From the NCBI RefSeq assembly GCF_003129565.1, contig NZ_QETF01000020.1:1-64000 (forward strand): 64,000 bases of DNA, in the 5' to 3' direction. The position numbers and the translations under genes are program-made. The notes beneath the pieces are model-generated. The model searched no databases, was not told the DNA's origin, and was given only the letters and a program-made list of their open reading frames with translations. The DNA is from Salibaculum griseiflavum (lineage in GTDB: Bacteria > Pseudomonadota > Alphaproteobacteria > Rhodobacterales > Rhodobacteraceae). Shown here piece after piece: positions 48,391 through 58,840 of this stretch (its first letter is position 1; the number at the start of each line of letters is the position of its first letter).

Positions 48391-48887
48391 GGCAGGAACA
48401 CCAGGTGCGACAGGCCCGCCAGGCCCAGGGTGATCACGGCGGCGAAAAGGCCCGCCCAGGCATCGTCCAGCATCACGCCCATGGCATCGCCGCGCCGGTC
48501 GGCCCGGCCCACCAGCCAGGGCTTCCAGATGTCGAACAGGCGAAACAGCAGAAAGGCCGCGATCCAACCCGGATAGAGCGCCAGGATGTCCTGCCCGGCG
48601 GCATGGGCGCCGATGATGACGGGCGCCAGCGCGATCCATTGGCCGACCACCTCGTCAATCACGATCTCGGACGGGTCATGGTCAGCCCCCTGCGCGGTAT
48701 AGACCCGCGTGGCCCAGACGCCCTTGGCGAAGGCCACGGGGATGGCGAGCAGGAAAAGCCATAGCCCGCCGAGCTGCCAGATGGCCCAAGCCAGGGGCAA
48801 GGCGGCCAGCGACCCCCAGGTGCCGGGGGCAGGGCGCAGGTGGCCCACGTAAAGCACGGTGCCGATCAGATGGGCCAGCCGGGTCAT
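48387..48887 (-). CDS. pgpA: Phosphatidylglycerophosphatase A
   Basis: 166 residues with three to four membrane helices. The motif [13 protein letters not shown] near the start and [37 protein letters not shown] near the end are PgpA signatures (VMLDDAWAG carries the active-site acids). It dephosphorylates PGP to phosphatidylglycerol. Overlaps cinA and ispDF by 4 bp each. Confidence 0.95.
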   Translation of the reverse strand: MTRLAHLIGTVLYVGHLRPAPGTWGSLAALPLAWAIWQLGGLWLFLLAIPVAFAKGVWATRVYTAQGADHDPSEIVIDEVVGQWIALAPVIIGAHAAGQDILALYPGWIAAFLLFRLFDIWKPWLVGRADRRGDAMGVMLDDAWAGLFAAVITLGLAGLSHLVFLP

Positions 48888-50014
48888 CGCTTCACCAGCG
48901 TCGCGGTGGCCATGGCCGCGATCCCCTCGCCGCGCCCGGTGAAGCCGAGCCGTTCCGAGGTTGTCGCCTTGATGCTGACGCGGTCCACCTCGATCCCCAT
49001 GATCCGGGCCATCTCTTTGCGCATCGCGGCAGCGTGTGGGCCGACCTTGGGGGCCTCGCAGATCAGCGTGCAATCCACATGGGTGATTTCGAACCCAAGC
49101 GACCGCGCCAGATCGCAGGCATGGGCCAGGAAGACCTCGCTTGCCGCGCCTTTCCATTGCGGATCGCTGGGCGGGAAATGGGTGCCGATATCGCCCTCGG
49201 CCAAGGCACCGTAGATCGCGTCGGTGACGGTGTGCATGCCGACATCCGCGTCCGAATGGCCCTGAAGCCCCCTGTCGAAGGGCACGGCCACGCCGCAAAG
49301 CATCACATGGTCGCCAGGCCCGAAGCGGTGCACGTCGAACCCGTTGCCGGTGCGGATATCCATCTGTGCCCCCAAAAGCTGTTCGGCCCGTGCAAAATCG
49401 CCGGGCAGGGTGATCTTGATATTGCGTTCGTCGCCTTCGACGATAGTTACGTCAAGCCCTGCGGCACGGGCCACGGCCACGTCATCGGCCGCCGCGCCGT
49501 CGCTCGCCGCATGGGCCGCGCGGATGGCGTCCCGATGGAACCCCTGCGGGGTCTGCGCGCGAAACAGGCCGGTGCGGTCCTGCAGGCCGGTGACCTTGCC
49601 CGCTGCCCCGGACCAGAGCGCATCCGATACGGACAGGGCGGGGGCGGCGCCCGGCGCATCGGCCAGACCATCCAGCACCCGGTGGATCACATCCGATGGC
49701 ACACAGCAGCGGGCCGCGTCATGGATCAGCACCACGTCGCCCGTCGCCTTCTCCAGCCCCGCCAGGACCGAGAGCGACCGCGTCGCGCCGCCAGCGGCGA
49801 TGGTGGCGCGGTCGGCAAGGTGCCGCGCTTCCACATGGCTCATGTCCTCGGGCGCGACGACCAGCACAATTTCATCGACGCGCGGATGGGCCTCGAACAC
49901 GGCAAGGCTGTGTTCCAGCACGGTCCGCCCCGCGACCTGCCGCCATTGCTTTGGCAGATCACCACCGGCGCGCACCCCGCGTCCGGCGGCAACGATGATG
50001 GCTGTGCTGCGCAT
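48884..50014 (-). CDS. ispDF: Bifunctional IspD/IspF
   Basis: 376 residues. IspD occupies ~1-215 ([21 protein letters not shown] opening) and IspF ~220-376 ([20 protein letters not shown], with the DxH zinc motif; [16 protein letters not shown]). The fused protein performs the third and fifth steps of the MEP isoprenoid pathway. The fusion is common in alphaproteobacteria. Its ATG is divergent from dusB, 176 bp away. Confidence 0.97.
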   Translation of the reverse strand: MRSTAIIVAAGRGVRAGGDLPKQWRQVAGRTVLEHSLAVFEAHPRVDEIVLVVAPEDMSHVEARHLADRATIAAGGATRSLSVLAGLEKATGDVVLIHDAARCCVPSDVIHRVLDGLADAPGAAPALSVSDALWSGAAGKVTGLQDRTGLFRAQTPQGFHRDAIRAAHAASDGAAADDVAVARAAGLDVTIVEGDERNIKITLPGDFARAEQLLGAQMDIRTGNGFDVHRFGPGDHVMLCGVAVPFDRGLQGHSDADVGMHTVTDAIYGALAEGDIGTHFPPSDPQWKGAASEVFLAHACDLARSLGFEITHVDCTLICEAPKVGPHAAAMRKEMARIMGIEVDRVSIKATTSERLGFTGRGEGIAAMATATLVKR

Positions 50015-50190
50015 GGGCCTCGTCCGGTTGCTTCGGGCATGTGATTAGCCGCTGGGCCGGCCTTGGAAAAGGGGCGTTCTGGGCGGGATACCGGACTGGA
50101 ATGCCCAACAATTAGGCAATGGCACTTTGCCGCACAAAAATTCACCTAAATTTCATTGTGAGGCTCAAAGCGCTTTGCTATCTCGACCTC

Positions 50191-51156
50191 ATGAACTTGC
50201 CCACCCCTCAGTTTCCAATCGCTCTTGCCCCGCTGGCAGGCATCACCGACCTGCCATTCCGGCAGTTGGTGGCGTCCTTCGGGGCGGGCTGGGTCGTGTC
50301 GGAGATGGTGGCCAGCCAGGAAATGGTGCAAGCCAAGCCCGGCGTGCGCGAAAAGGCCGAGCTGGGCCTGACCGAGGCTGCCACGGCGGTGCAGCTGGCC
50401 GGGCGCGAGGCGCACTGGATGGCCGAGGCGGCGCGGCGCGTCACCGATAACGGTGCGGCGATGATCGACATCAACATGGGATGCCCGGCCAAGAAGGTGA
50501 CGCAGGGCTATTCAGGCTCGGCTTTGATGAAAGACCTCGACCATGCGCTTGGCCTGATCGAGGCGGTCGTGGCCGCCACCGATCTGCCGGTGACGCTCAA
50601 GACCCGGCTCGGTTGGAACGATGCCCTTCTGAACGCGCCCGAGCTGGCACGGCGGGCCGAGGCCGCAGGCATTCAACCGATCGTCGTTCACGGCCGCACC
50701 CGTTGCCAGTTCTACAAGGGTCACGCGGACTGGGCGGCGATCCGCGCCGTGAAAGAGGCGGTCACGATTCCCGTCATTGCCAATGGCGATATCACCGAGG
50801 CGGCTAGCGCCCGCGCGGCGTTGGCGCAATCGGGCGGCGATGGCGTGATGATCGGGCGCGGTGCGCAGGGCCGGCCCTGGCTGTTGGCGCAGCTGGCCAG
50901 CGAGCTTTACGGGCATCCGGCGCCCATGATTCCAACTGGCGAGGCCTTTATCGACATGGTTTCAGCGCATTACGAGGCGATGCTGAGCTTCTATGGCGCC
51001 ACACTCGGGGCACGGGTCGCCCGCAAGCACCTGGGCTGGTACATGGAGGCCGCCGCACCCGATCCGTCGTTGCGCCGCGCGGTGCTGACCACGGCCGATC
51101 CGGCCCGCGTCCTGGCGCTGCTGCCTCAGGCGCTCGGCGAAAGGCAGGCGGCATGA
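50191..51156 (+). CDS. dusB: tRNA-dihydrouridine synthase DusB (NifR3)
   Basis: 321 residues. FMN enzyme of the DusB family: [18 protein letters not shown] start, catalytic Cys in NMGCPAKKV, and [15 protein letters not shown] phosphate site. It reduces U to D in tRNA. In Rhodobacter it is called nifR3 and is transcribed with ntrB-ntrC. The ATG at 50191 matches this family; the 24 upstream in-frame codons have no family match. ntrB overlaps its stop by ATGA. Confidence 0.96.
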   Translation: MNLPTPQFPIALAPLAGITDLPFRQLVASFGAGWVVSEMVASQEMVQAKPGVREKAELGLTEAATAVQLAGREAHWMAEAARRVTDNGAAMIDINMGCPAKKVTQGYSGSALMKDLDHALGLIEAVVAATDLPVTLKTRLGWNDALLNAPELARRAEAAGIQPIVVHGRTRCQFYKGHADWAAIRAVKEAVTIPVIANGDITEAASARAALAQSGGDGVMIGRGAQGRPWLLAQLASELYGHPAPMIPTGEAFIDMVSAHYEAMLSFYGATLGARVARKHLGWYMEAAAPDPSLRRAVLTTADPARVLALLPQALGERQAA

Positions 51157-52235
51157 TAACTGATCCCGACCTGTGGAATTCGCTTCCGGTGCCGGCCCTG
51201 TTGCTGAACCCCGACGAAACCATCGCCGACAGCAATGTCGCGGCGGAAAACTTCCTCAACCTGTCGGCCAAGGCGCTGGACGGGGCGTTGGTCTGGGACA
51301 AGGTGATGATCGACGCGCCGCTGGAAGAGGCCTTTGGCCGGGCACGCGACTATCGCACACCGCTTTTCGTCAATGATGTGGATGTGGGCAGTGGAGAACG
51401 GCCACCCTTGCAGTGCAACGTCCAGTTCGCACCGCTGTCCGGGACCGGCGACCAGATGCTCATGCTGATCTCCCCGCGCGAGATCTCGACCCGCATCGCC
51501 CAGAACGCCCTGAGCTATCGCGCCGCGCGCTCGGCCATCGGCATGGCCGAGATGCTCGCCCACGAGATCAAGAACCCGCTGGCGGGGATCGCCGGGTCGG
51601 CGCAATTGCTGTCCATGGGTCTGGCGGGCGAGGACCTGGAGCTCACCCACCTGATCGTCGAGGAGACCCGGCGCATCGTGAAGCTGCTGGAGCAGGTCGA
51701 ACAGTTCGGCAATGTCCAGGCGCCGAAGCTCAAGCCGGTCAACATCCATGACGTTCTGGACCGCGCCCGGCAATCGGCGTCGGTGGGCTTTGGCGCGCAT
51801 ATGATGATGATCGAGGATTACGACCCATCGCTGCCGGCGACCTATGCCGACCCAGACCAGTTGCAGCAGGTTTTTCTGAACCTTCTCAAGAATGCGTCCG
51901 AGGCCGGTGGGCCAGGCGGCTCGATCACCCTGCGCACCTTTTACGAACCGTCGCTGCGGCTGCGCCGCAAGGATGGCACCCAGGCGCGCCTTCCGCTTCA
52001 GGTCGAGATCATCGACGACGGCCCCGGCCTGCCGCCCGATATCGCCGCCGAGGTGTTCGAGCCCTTCGTATCGGGCCGCGAGAACGGGACCGGGCTGGGC
52101 CTTGCCCTGGTCAGCAAGCTGGTTGCCGACATGGGCGGCTGGATCTCGGTGGACAGCGTGCCGGGGCGCACGGTGTTCCGCGTCTCGCTGCCGACCGTGC
52201 CCCGCGACCTTGCAAAGAAAGAGGATGTTGACTGA
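51153..52235 (+). CDS. ntrB: Nitrogen-regulation histidine kinase NtrB
   Basis: 360 residues, soluble. A PAS domain occupies ~1-110 ([25 protein letters not shown]). The phosphoacceptor is His137 in [16 protein letters not shown]. ATPase motifs follow: N-box [14 protein letters not shown]1 [10 protein letters not shown]2 [11 protein letters not shown]. It phosphorylates NtrC in response to PII. It overlaps dusB (ATGA) and ntrC (TGATG). Confidence 0.96.
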   Translation: MITDPDLWNSLPVPALLLNPDETIADSNVAAENFLNLSAKALDGALVWDKVMIDAPLEEAFGRARDYRTPLFVNDVDVGSGERPPLQCNVQFAPLSGTGDQMLMLISPREISTRIAQNALSYRAARSAIGMAEMLAHEIKNPLAGIAGSAQLLSMGLAGEDLELTHLIVEETRRIVKLLEQVEQFGNVQAPKLKPVNIHDVLDRARQSASVGFGAHMMMIEDYDPSLPATYADPDQLQQVFLNLLKNASEAGGPGGSITLRTFYEPSLRLRRKDGTQARLPLQVEIIDDGPGLPPDIAAEVFEPFVSGRENGTGLGLALVSKLVADMGGWISVDSVPGRTVFRVSLPTVPRDLAKKEDVD

Positions 52236-53599
52236 TGGATGGAACCGTTCTTGTCGCCGATGACGACCGCACGATCCGAACGGTCCTGACCCAGGCGCTG
52301 ACGCGGGCGGGCTGCAAGGTGCACGCGACATCGTCGATCGTGACGCTCATGCGCTGGGTGGACGAGGGCAAGGGCGACCTGGTGATATCGGACGTGGTCA
52401 TGCCCGATGGCAACGGGTTGGAACAACTGCCCAAGATCGCCGAGGCACGACCCGGTCTCCCTGTCATCGTGATCTCGGCGCAGAACACGATCATGACCGC
52501 GATCCAGGCCGCCGAGGCCGAGGCCTACGATTACCTGCCCAAGCCGTTCGATCTGCCCGATCTGATGAAACGGGCCGCCCGCGCACTCGAGGTCAAGCGC
52601 CGCGCCCCGGCCCGCCGCGAGGGCCGCGACGAGGCCGGTGATGGCGACCTGCCCTTGATCGGGCGCACCCCGGCGATGCAGGGTATCTATCGGCTCGTGG
52701 CGCGGGTCATGAACACGCCGCTCTCGGTTCTGATTACCGGCGAAAGCGGCACCGGCAAAAGCCTGATCGCCCGCACCATTCACGACTTTTCGGACCGGCG
52801 CACCTTGCCCTATGTCGTGGCTTCGGCCGCCGACCTGGAAGGGATGGACGGTCCGTCGGCGCTGCTGTCGCGGGCCAAGGGCGGCACGCTGGTTTTCGAC
52901 GAGGTCGGGGATTTTCCGGTCGAAACCCAGGCCCGTATCGTGCGGATGCTGGATGCGATGGGAGAGAGCGCGCCGCAGGTCATGGCCACATCGCGTGGGG
53001 CTCTGCTGGAACAGATGGAAGATGGCAGCTTCCGCGAGGATCTCTATTACCGGCTGGCCGGCGTCACCATGTCGGTGCCCGGTCTGCGGGATCGGGTCGA
53101 CGACATCCCGCTTCTGGTCGAGCACTTCCTGGCCCGGAGCGAGCGCGACGGGGCACCGCCGCGCCGCCTGTCGGACTCGGCGCTGGACCTTTGCCGCGCC
53201 TATAGCTGGCCGGGCAATGTCCGGCAGTTGGAAAACGTGGTGCTGCGACTCGTCGCCACCGCGACCGAGGACGAAATCACCCGTGCCGAGGTCGAAATCG
53301 TTCTGGGCAACCAGCCCGCGATGGAGCCGCTGAGGGGCGCTGACAGCGACAAGCTGTCGGCCTCGGTGGCCAAGCATCTGCGGCGCTATTTCGACCTGCA
53401 CGGGGCGGAATTGCCGCCGCCGGGACTTTACCAGCGCATTCTGCGCGAGGTTGAGGCCCCTTTGATCGAGATTGCGCTGGATGCGACCGGTGGAAACCAG
53501 GCCCGCTGCGCCGACCTGCTGGGCATCAACCGCAATACGCTGAGAAAAAAGATAACCGATCTCGATCTCCACGTGACTCGACGCCGCAAATTGATGTAA
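52235..53599 (+). CDS. ntrC: Response regulator NtrC lacking the GAFTGA loop
   Basis: 454 residues. Receiver ~1-120 with Asp53; AAA+ domain ~140-375 with Walker A GESGTGKS, Walker B LVFDEVGD and the arginine-finger region LPLRE-like [10 protein letters not shown]; Fis-type HTH near the C-terminus ([19 protein letters not shown]). The stretch that should carry GAFTGA is missing: [20 protein letters not shown] runs straight to Walker B. NtrC of Rhodobacter capsulatus has the same loss and works with sigma70 polymerase. It is overlapped by ntrB at 52235. Confidence 0.96.
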   Translation: MDGTVLVADDDRTIRTVLTQALTRAGCKVHATSSIVTLMRWVDEGKGDLVISDVVMPDGNGLEQLPKIAEARPGLPVIVISAQNTIMTAIQAAEAEAYDYLPKPFDLPDLMKRAARALEVKRRAPARREGRDEAGDGDLPLIGRTPAMQGIYRLVARVMNTPLSVLITGESGTGKSLIARTIHDFSDRRTLPYVVASAADLEGMDGPSALLSRAKGGTLVFDEVGDFPVETQARIVRMLDAMGESAPQVMATSRGALLEQMEDGSFREDLYYRLAGVTMSVPGLRDRVDDIPLLVEHFLARSERDGAPPRRLSDSALDLCRAYSWPGNVRQLENVVLRLVATATEDEITRAEVEIVLGNQPAMEPLRGADSDKLSASVAKHLRRYFDLHGAELPPPGLYQRILREVEAPLIEIALDATGGNQARCADLLGINRNTLRKKITDLDLHVTRRRKLM

Positions 53600-53688
53600 A
53601 ACGGCAACATAACCGTGGCCGCTTTGCAGCAAGCGCAGGGCAGGACCGACGGGTAGACAGGCGGTAGGGACCGGGATCCGGTCCGGCA

Positions 53689-55971
53689 ATGAACGAGGCA
53701 CCCGGCGTGCAGCGCTCCCTTTTGGGTTTCAATCTTTCGGCCCTCAGCCGATGGCGCCGCAAGCGGCAGGTTCAGAACGCGTTGACCCTGGTGCTGGTGG
53801 CATTGGCGCCTGTCCTGGTGATCCTGACGATCTCGGCACTGCGCCCGCTTGACCAGACAGGGCGGACGGAACTGTTGCGCCTGATCCTGTTGGTCGACCT
53901 CGTCTATATCCTTGTCGTCGCCTCGCTGGTATTGGCGCGTATCGCAACCATGGTCGCAGCCCGGCGGGCGCGATCGGCCGGCTCGCGCCTGCATTTGCGG
54001 CTGACCGGGGTGTTTGGCCTTCTGGCGCTGATCCCCACCGTGGCGGTGGCCGTTTTTGCGGTGCTGACCATCAATATCGGGCTCGAAGGCTGGTTTTCGG
54101 AACGGGTCCGCAACGTGGTGGGCAATTCTCTAGAGGCCGCACAGGCCTACGAGGAAGAACACCGACAGGAGGTGGCCCGTGACGGGCGTGCGCTTGCGGC
54201 CTATCTCGCCACCCAGCGGGTTCAGACCTTCTTCATGGAGCGCGGCGAGATCCGTCAGGCGCTGTCGCGGGTTCAGCCGCAGATCGAGCGCGGCCTTTCG
54301 GAGGTCTTCGTGCTGGACGGCACCGGCGAGATCGAGGTGCGTGGCGAACGTTCCTATGAATTCTATTTTGAGAAACCGACCGAGGCGCAGCTGGCCCAGG
54401 CCCGGCAGGACGGCATCCTGATCATCGAGGATTGGGCCAATAACGAGTTCCGCGCGCTGATGCCGCTGGAAAACTTCACCGACAATTACCTTTATGTCAC
54501 ACGGCCCGTGGATGGCGAGATCCTGTCACTGCTGGACGACACCCAGGAAACCGTCGAGCTTTATGGCCAGTTGGAGAATGAGCGCGGCCGAGTGCTGTTC
54601 GAATTCGGCCTGATCTACCTCGGGTTCGCCGTGATCCTGATCCTTGCGGCGATCTGGGTGGGGCTGTGGTTCGCCGAACGCCTGTCGCGCCCCGTTGGCC
54701 GACTTGTAGGCGCCTCGCAGCGGGTTGGCGCGGGCGATCTTTCCGTGCGGGTGCGCGAAGAGTCAGGCGATGATGAGATCGCGCAGCTTGGACGCTATTT
54801 CAACCAGATGACCGCGCAGCTGGCCGACCAGAGAGAGGAGTTGTTGCAGAACACCCGCCAGATCGAGGATCGGCGGCGGCTCTTCGATAGCGTGCTCAGC
54901 TCGGTGCCCTCGGGGGTGGTCGGGCTGGACCCGGATGGCTGTGTCACCTTCGTGAACCGCGCGGCGACGCGACTGCTGGAAATGGGCAAGGGGGCGAAAC
55001 GGACGGCTTTGGCCGTTGCCGTGCCGGAATTCGCGCCGCTCTTCGAAAAGCTGGTCAGCGAGGACCGGCGCGTGGCGCAGGGCCAGGTGGAACTGGTGCG
55101 TGGAGGCGAGCAGGAAACGCTGCTGGTGCGGATGTCACCGCGGCGCGGCGAGGGCGGGGTGCTCGACGGCTACGTGATCGCCTTCGAGGACGTGACCGAC
55201 CTGGTGAGCGCACAGCGTATGGCCGCCTGGGGAGACGTCGCGCGCCGCATCGCGCATGAAATCAAGAACCCGCTGACGCCGATCCAGCTGTCGGCGGAGC
55301 GGATCAAGCGCAAGTTCCGCAAGGAGGTTCCGCCGGAGTCGGTCGAAACCCTGGAGCAGATGACCGAGGTGATCGTGCGCCAGACCAACGACCTGCGCCG
55401 CATCGTCGACGAGTTCTCCAAGTTCGCCCGGATGCCGGAACCCGACCGGACCACACATGACATCGTGGGTCTGGTCCGCGACGCCACGGCGCTGCAGGAG
55501 GCAGGCCAGCCCGATGTGACGTTCAAGGTTGATCTGCCACGTGCGCCTGTGCTGGCCAGCCTAGACAGCACCATGCTGTCGCAGGCCCTGACGAACCTGA
55601 TCAAGAACGCCGGGGAAGCCATTGAAACCCTGATGGAAAAGGGGGCACCCGACGGCTTCGCGCCGGAAATACGCGTGGCGCTGGAGGTCAACGATACGAC
55701 TGCACGGATCACCATCTGCGATAACGGGATCGGGTTGCCGGAAAACCGGGCCAAGCTGTTCGAACCCTATGTGACGACGCGCGAAAAGGGCACCGGGCTG
55801 GGCCTGCCCATCGTGCGCAAGATCATCGAGGAACATGGCGGCACATTGGCCCTGACAGACGCCCCCGTCTTCGAGGGGGTCGAGCACCGGGGCGCCATGG
55901 CCGTGATCGAACTGCCCATACTGACAATGACCGAAACGGGGGCCGACATAACGGCCGCGAAAACCGCGTGA
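53689..55971 (+). CDS. ntrY: Sensor histidine kinase NtrY
   Basis: 760 residues. Membrane helices lie near 33-55, 63-84, 102-127 and 300-325, with a periplasmic/extracytoplasmic part ~130-300. HAMP (~325-380), PAS (~400-500) and HisKA/ATPase domains follow; phosphoacceptor His in [21 protein letters not shown], ATPase N-box LTNLIKNAGEA. NtrY senses nitrogen or redox state in alphaproteobacteria and controls NtrX. It starts 90 bp after ntrC. ntrX begins 8 bp after its stop. Confidence 0.96.
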   Translation: MNEAPGVQRSLLGFNLSALSRWRRKRQVQNALTLVLVALAPVLVILTISALRPLDQTGRTELLRLILLVDLVYILVVASLVLARIATMVAARRARSAGSRLHLRLTGVFGLLALIPTVAVAVFAVLTINIGLEGWFSERVRNVVGNSLEAAQAYEEEHRQEVARDGRALAAYLATQRVQTFFMERGEIRQALSRVQPQIERGLSEVFVLDGTGEIEVRGERSYEFYFEKPTEAQLAQARQDGILIIEDWANNEFRALMPLENFTDNYLYVTRPVDGEILSLLDDTQETVELYGQLENERGRVLFEFGLIYLGFAVILILAAIWVGLWFAERLSRPVGRLVGASQRVGAGDLSVRVREESGDDEIAQLGRYFNQMTAQLADQREELLQNTRQIEDRRRLFDSVLSSVPSGVVGLDPDGCVTFVNRAATRLLEMGKGAKRTALAVAVPEFAPLFEKLVSEDRRVAQGQVELVRGGEQETLLVRMSPRRGEGGVLDGYVIAFEDVTDLVSAQRMAAWGDVARRIAHEIKNPLTPIQLSAERIKRKFRKEVPPESVETLEQMTEVIVRQTNDLRRIVDEFSKFARMPEPDRTTHDIVGLVRDATALQEAGQPDVTFKVDLPRAPVLASLDSTMLSQALTNLIKNAGEAIETLMEKGAPDGFAPEIRVALEVNDTTARITICDNGIGLPENRAKLFEPYVTTREKGTGLGLPIVRKIIEEHGGTLALTDAPVFEGVEHRGAMAVIELPILTMTETGADITAAKTA

Positions 55972-55978
55972 GGGGACA

Positions 55979-57385
55979 ATGAGCGATATTCTGATTGTGG
56001 ACGACGAGCGGGACATCCGGGAATTGATTTCGGACATCCTCGAGGACGAGGGCTTTACCACCCGCCGCGCCGGCGGGTCCGAGGAATGCATGGCCGAAAT
56101 CGGCAAAGGCCTTCCGGCCCTGATGATCCTTGATATCTGGCTCAAGGACAGCGCCATGGACGGGATCGACATCCTTTCCCATGTCAAGCGCGAGCATCCG
56201 GAGGTGCCCATCGTCATCATCTCGGGCCATGGCAATATCGAGATCGCCGTGGCCGCGATCAAACAGGGGGCCTATGACTTCATCGAAAAGCCCTTCAACA
56301 TCGACCAACTCATGGTGGTGATCCGGCGCGCGATGGAAACCAGCCGCCTGCGCCGCGAAAATCTTGAGCTCAAGCGCGGCGAAAGCGGCGCGGTCGAGAT
56401 GATCGGCGAATGCGGCGCCTTCCGCACCCTCAAGGGGCAATTGGACAAGGTCACGAAATCCAACGGGCGGGTCATGCTGACCGGCAACCCCGGATCGGGC
56501 AAGGAAACCGCGGCGCGCTACATCCACGCCCAGTCAGACCGGGCCGGTGCGCCCTTTGTCAGTGTCAGCTGCGCCTCGGTTGCGCCGGACCAGATGGAAG
56601 AAATCCTGTTCGGCCGCGAAACCGACGGGCGCGGGGTCGAACCGGGATTGCTGGAGGAAGCCGATGGCGGCGTCATCTATTTCGACGAGATCGCCGACCT
56701 GCCGGAGGGCACCCAGTCGAAGATCCTGCGTGTCCTCGTGGACCAGAAATTCCAGCGGGTCGGCGGGACCGAGAAGGTGCAGGTCGATTTGCGGGTGATC
56801 TCCTCGACAGGCCGCGACCTGGAGGCCGAGATCGAGGCCGGGAATTTCCGGCAGGAACTGTATCACCGGCTCAACGTGGTGCCGATCCATGTGCCTTCTC
56901 TGGAGGAACGGCGCGAGGATATTCCGTTGCTGGCGCGCTATTTCATCGAAGAGCTGCATGAAAGCCAGGGCCTGCCGCTGCGCACCCTGAGCGACGAGGC
57001 CGGCGCGCTTCTCCAGACCATGCCCTGGCCCGGTAACGTGCGCCAGTTGCGCAATGTCGTCGAACGCATCCTGATCCTTGGTGACAGTCCTGATCCGATC
57101 GCAACCAAGGAAATCCCCGCCGGTGGCGAGGCACAGGGCAGCGACGAAGACAGGGTGATCCTGTCGGGATCACTGGCCACCTTGCCCTTGCGGGAGGCCC
57201 GTGAACTGTTCGAGCGCGAATACCTGCTGACACAGATCAACCGGTTCGGCGGCAATATCAGCCGCACGGCGAATTTCGTGGGCATGGAACGGTCGGCGCT
57301 GCATCGCAAGCTCAAATCGCTGGGTGTCGTGACATCGAACAAGTCCGGCGCGCGTGTCGCCCATGTGAACGAAGCCGAGGGGTGA
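55979..57385 (+). CDS. ntrX: Response regulator NtrX lacking the GAFTGA loop
   Basis: 468 residues. Receiver with Asp52; AAA+ domain with altered Walker A GNPGSGKETAARY and Walker B VIYFDEIAD; Fis-type HTH near the C-terminus (FGGNISRTANFVGMERSALHRKL). The GAFTGA loop is replaced by LFGRETDGRGVEPGLLEE, so sigma54 contact is not expected. NtrX controls nitrogen, respiration and envelope genes in related bacteria. ATG follows GAGGGG. trkA follows 73 bp downstream. Confidence 0.96.
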   Translation: MSDILIVDDERDIRELISDILEDEGFTTRRAGGSEECMAEIGKGLPALMILDIWLKDSAMDGIDILSHVKREHPEVPIVIISGHGNIEIAVAAIKQGAYDFIEKPFNIDQLMVVIRRAMETSRLRRENLELKRGESGAVEMIGECGAFRTLKGQLDKVTKSNGRVMLTGNPGSGKETAARYIHAQSDRAGAPFVSVSCASVAPDQMEEILFGRETDGRGVEPGLLEEADGGVIYFDEIADLPEGTQSKILRVLVDQKFQRVGGTEKVQVDLRVISSTGRDLEAEIEAGNFRQELYHRLNVVPIHVPSLEERREDIPLLARYFIEELHESQGLPLRTLSDEAGALLQTMPWPGNVRQLRNVVERILILGDSPDPIATKEIPAGGEAQGSDEDRVILSGSLATLPLREARELFEREYLLTQINRFGGNISRTANFVGMERSALHRKLKSLGVVTSNKSGARVAHVNEAEG

Positions 57386-57457
57386 CGCCATCGGCGCGGC
57401 TTGACCGGGACGCGGGCGTCTGCCACCACCAACTGACGGATCAGCGAGGGACCAGGC

Positions 57458-58840
57458 ATGAAGGTCATCATCTGTGGCGCCGGGCAGGTAGGCTGGCAGA
57501 TCGCCCGGCACCTGGCGTCGGAAAAGAACGACGTGACGGTCGTGGACAACAATGCCGAACTCATCCGTCGGGCCACGGACACGCTGGATGTTCAGGGGAT
57601 TGCCGGGTTCGCCTCTTACCCCGATGTGCTGGACAAGGCCGGGGCCCGCGACGCGGACATGGTGATTGCCGCCACCCATTCCGACGAGGTCAACATGGTC
57701 ACCTGCCAGGTGGCCCATTCGGTCTTTGCCGTCCAGCGCAAGATCGCCCGGCTGCGGGCGCAAAGCTATCTGGATGCGATCTATGCCGATCTCTACCGGC
57801 GCGATCACCTGCCCATCGACGTGGTGATCAGCCCGGAACGCGAAGTGGCCGAGGCCGCGCTCCAACGCCTTGCCGCGCCTGCGGCCTTCGACACCGAAAG
57901 CTTTCTTGAAGGCAACGCGCAATTGCTCGGTATCCAGATCGACGAGGACTGCCCGGTCATCAACACGCCTCTACGGCAGCTTTCCGATCTGTTCACCACG
58001 CTCAAGGCGGTGGTCGTGGGCATCCGGCGCGATGGCAAGGGCAAACTCTTCGCCCCCAGCGCCGGGGACCAGATATTTCCGGGCGATGAATGCTACGTCT
58101 TCACCGAAACCCCTGACATGGCCCGCACGCTGGAGATTTTCGGCAAGACCCAGGCCAAGCAGGAACGGGTGGTCATCATCGGCGGCGGCAATGTCGGCCT
58201 TGCGGTGGCGCAGGCCCTTGAAAAGCGCGAGAAGCGCATCCGCGTGCGGGTGATCGAGCGCAATCGGGATATCGCCGAGCGCACGGCGGATGCCTTGGAA
58301 CGAACCATCGTTCTCAATGGCGACGGGCTGGACGCCGCGCTCCTGGAAGAGGCCAATATCGGCTCCGCGGATGCCGTGCTGGCCGTGACCGACGATGACA
58401 AGACCAACCTGCTGGCCGCGGTTCGGGCCAAGGCGCTTGGCTGTCCCATGGCGATCTGCCTGACCAACGATCCCACACTGGTGCCGTTGATGGGGCCGCT
58501 GGACGTGGACGCCTATATCAACCCGCGCGCTACCACCGTCAGCTCGATCCTCAGTCATATCCGCCATGGCCGGGTGCGTTCGGTCTATTCCATCGGCGAT
58601 GCCGAGGCCGAAGTGATCGAGGCGCAGGTCCTGACGACCTCGCCCATTGCCGGCAAGGAACTGCGCGACGTGGACTTCCCCGAAGGCGTCCTGCTGGGCG
58701 GTATCTTGAAAGGGGGGCGCATGGAAAAACCCCATGGCGGCCTGCGCATCGAGGAAGGGGACGTGGTCGCCATCTTCGCCGTGTCCAGCCAGGTGGCCGA
58801 GGTCGAGCGCCTGCTTCAGGTCTCGATCGACTTCTTCTGA
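57458..58840 (+). CDS. trkA: Trk potassium-uptake regulator TrkA
   Basis: 460 residues, the double-module form. Two NAD-binding Rossmann domains start at IICGAGQVGWQIARHL and VVIIGGGNVGLAVAQALE, each followed by a TrkA_C domain. It forms the gating ring of TrkH. It ends in TGATG, overlapping trkH by one base. The position after ntrX is conserved in Rhodobacterales and relatives. Confidence 0.97.
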   Translation: MKVIICGAGQVGWQIARHLASEKNDVTVVDNNAELIRRATDTLDVQGIAGFASYPDVLDKAGARDADMVIAATHSDEVNMVTCQVAHSVFAVQRKIARLRAQSYLDAIYADLYRRDHLPIDVVISPEREVAEAALQRLAAPAAFDTESFLEGNAQLLGIQIDEDCPVINTPLRQLSDLFTTLKAVVVGIRRDGKGKLFAPSAGDQIFPGDECYVFTETPDMARTLEIFGKTQAKQERVVIIGGGNVGLAVAQALEKREKRIRVRVIERNRDIAERTADALERTIVLNGDGLDAALLEEANIGSADAVLAVTDDDKTNLLAAVRAKALGCPMAICLTNDPTLVPLMGPLDVDAYINPRATTVSSILSHIRHGRVRSVYSIGDAEAEVIEAQVLTTSPIAGKELRDVDFPEGVLLGGILKGGRMEKPHGGLRIEEGDVVAIFAVSSQVAEVERLLQVSIDFF

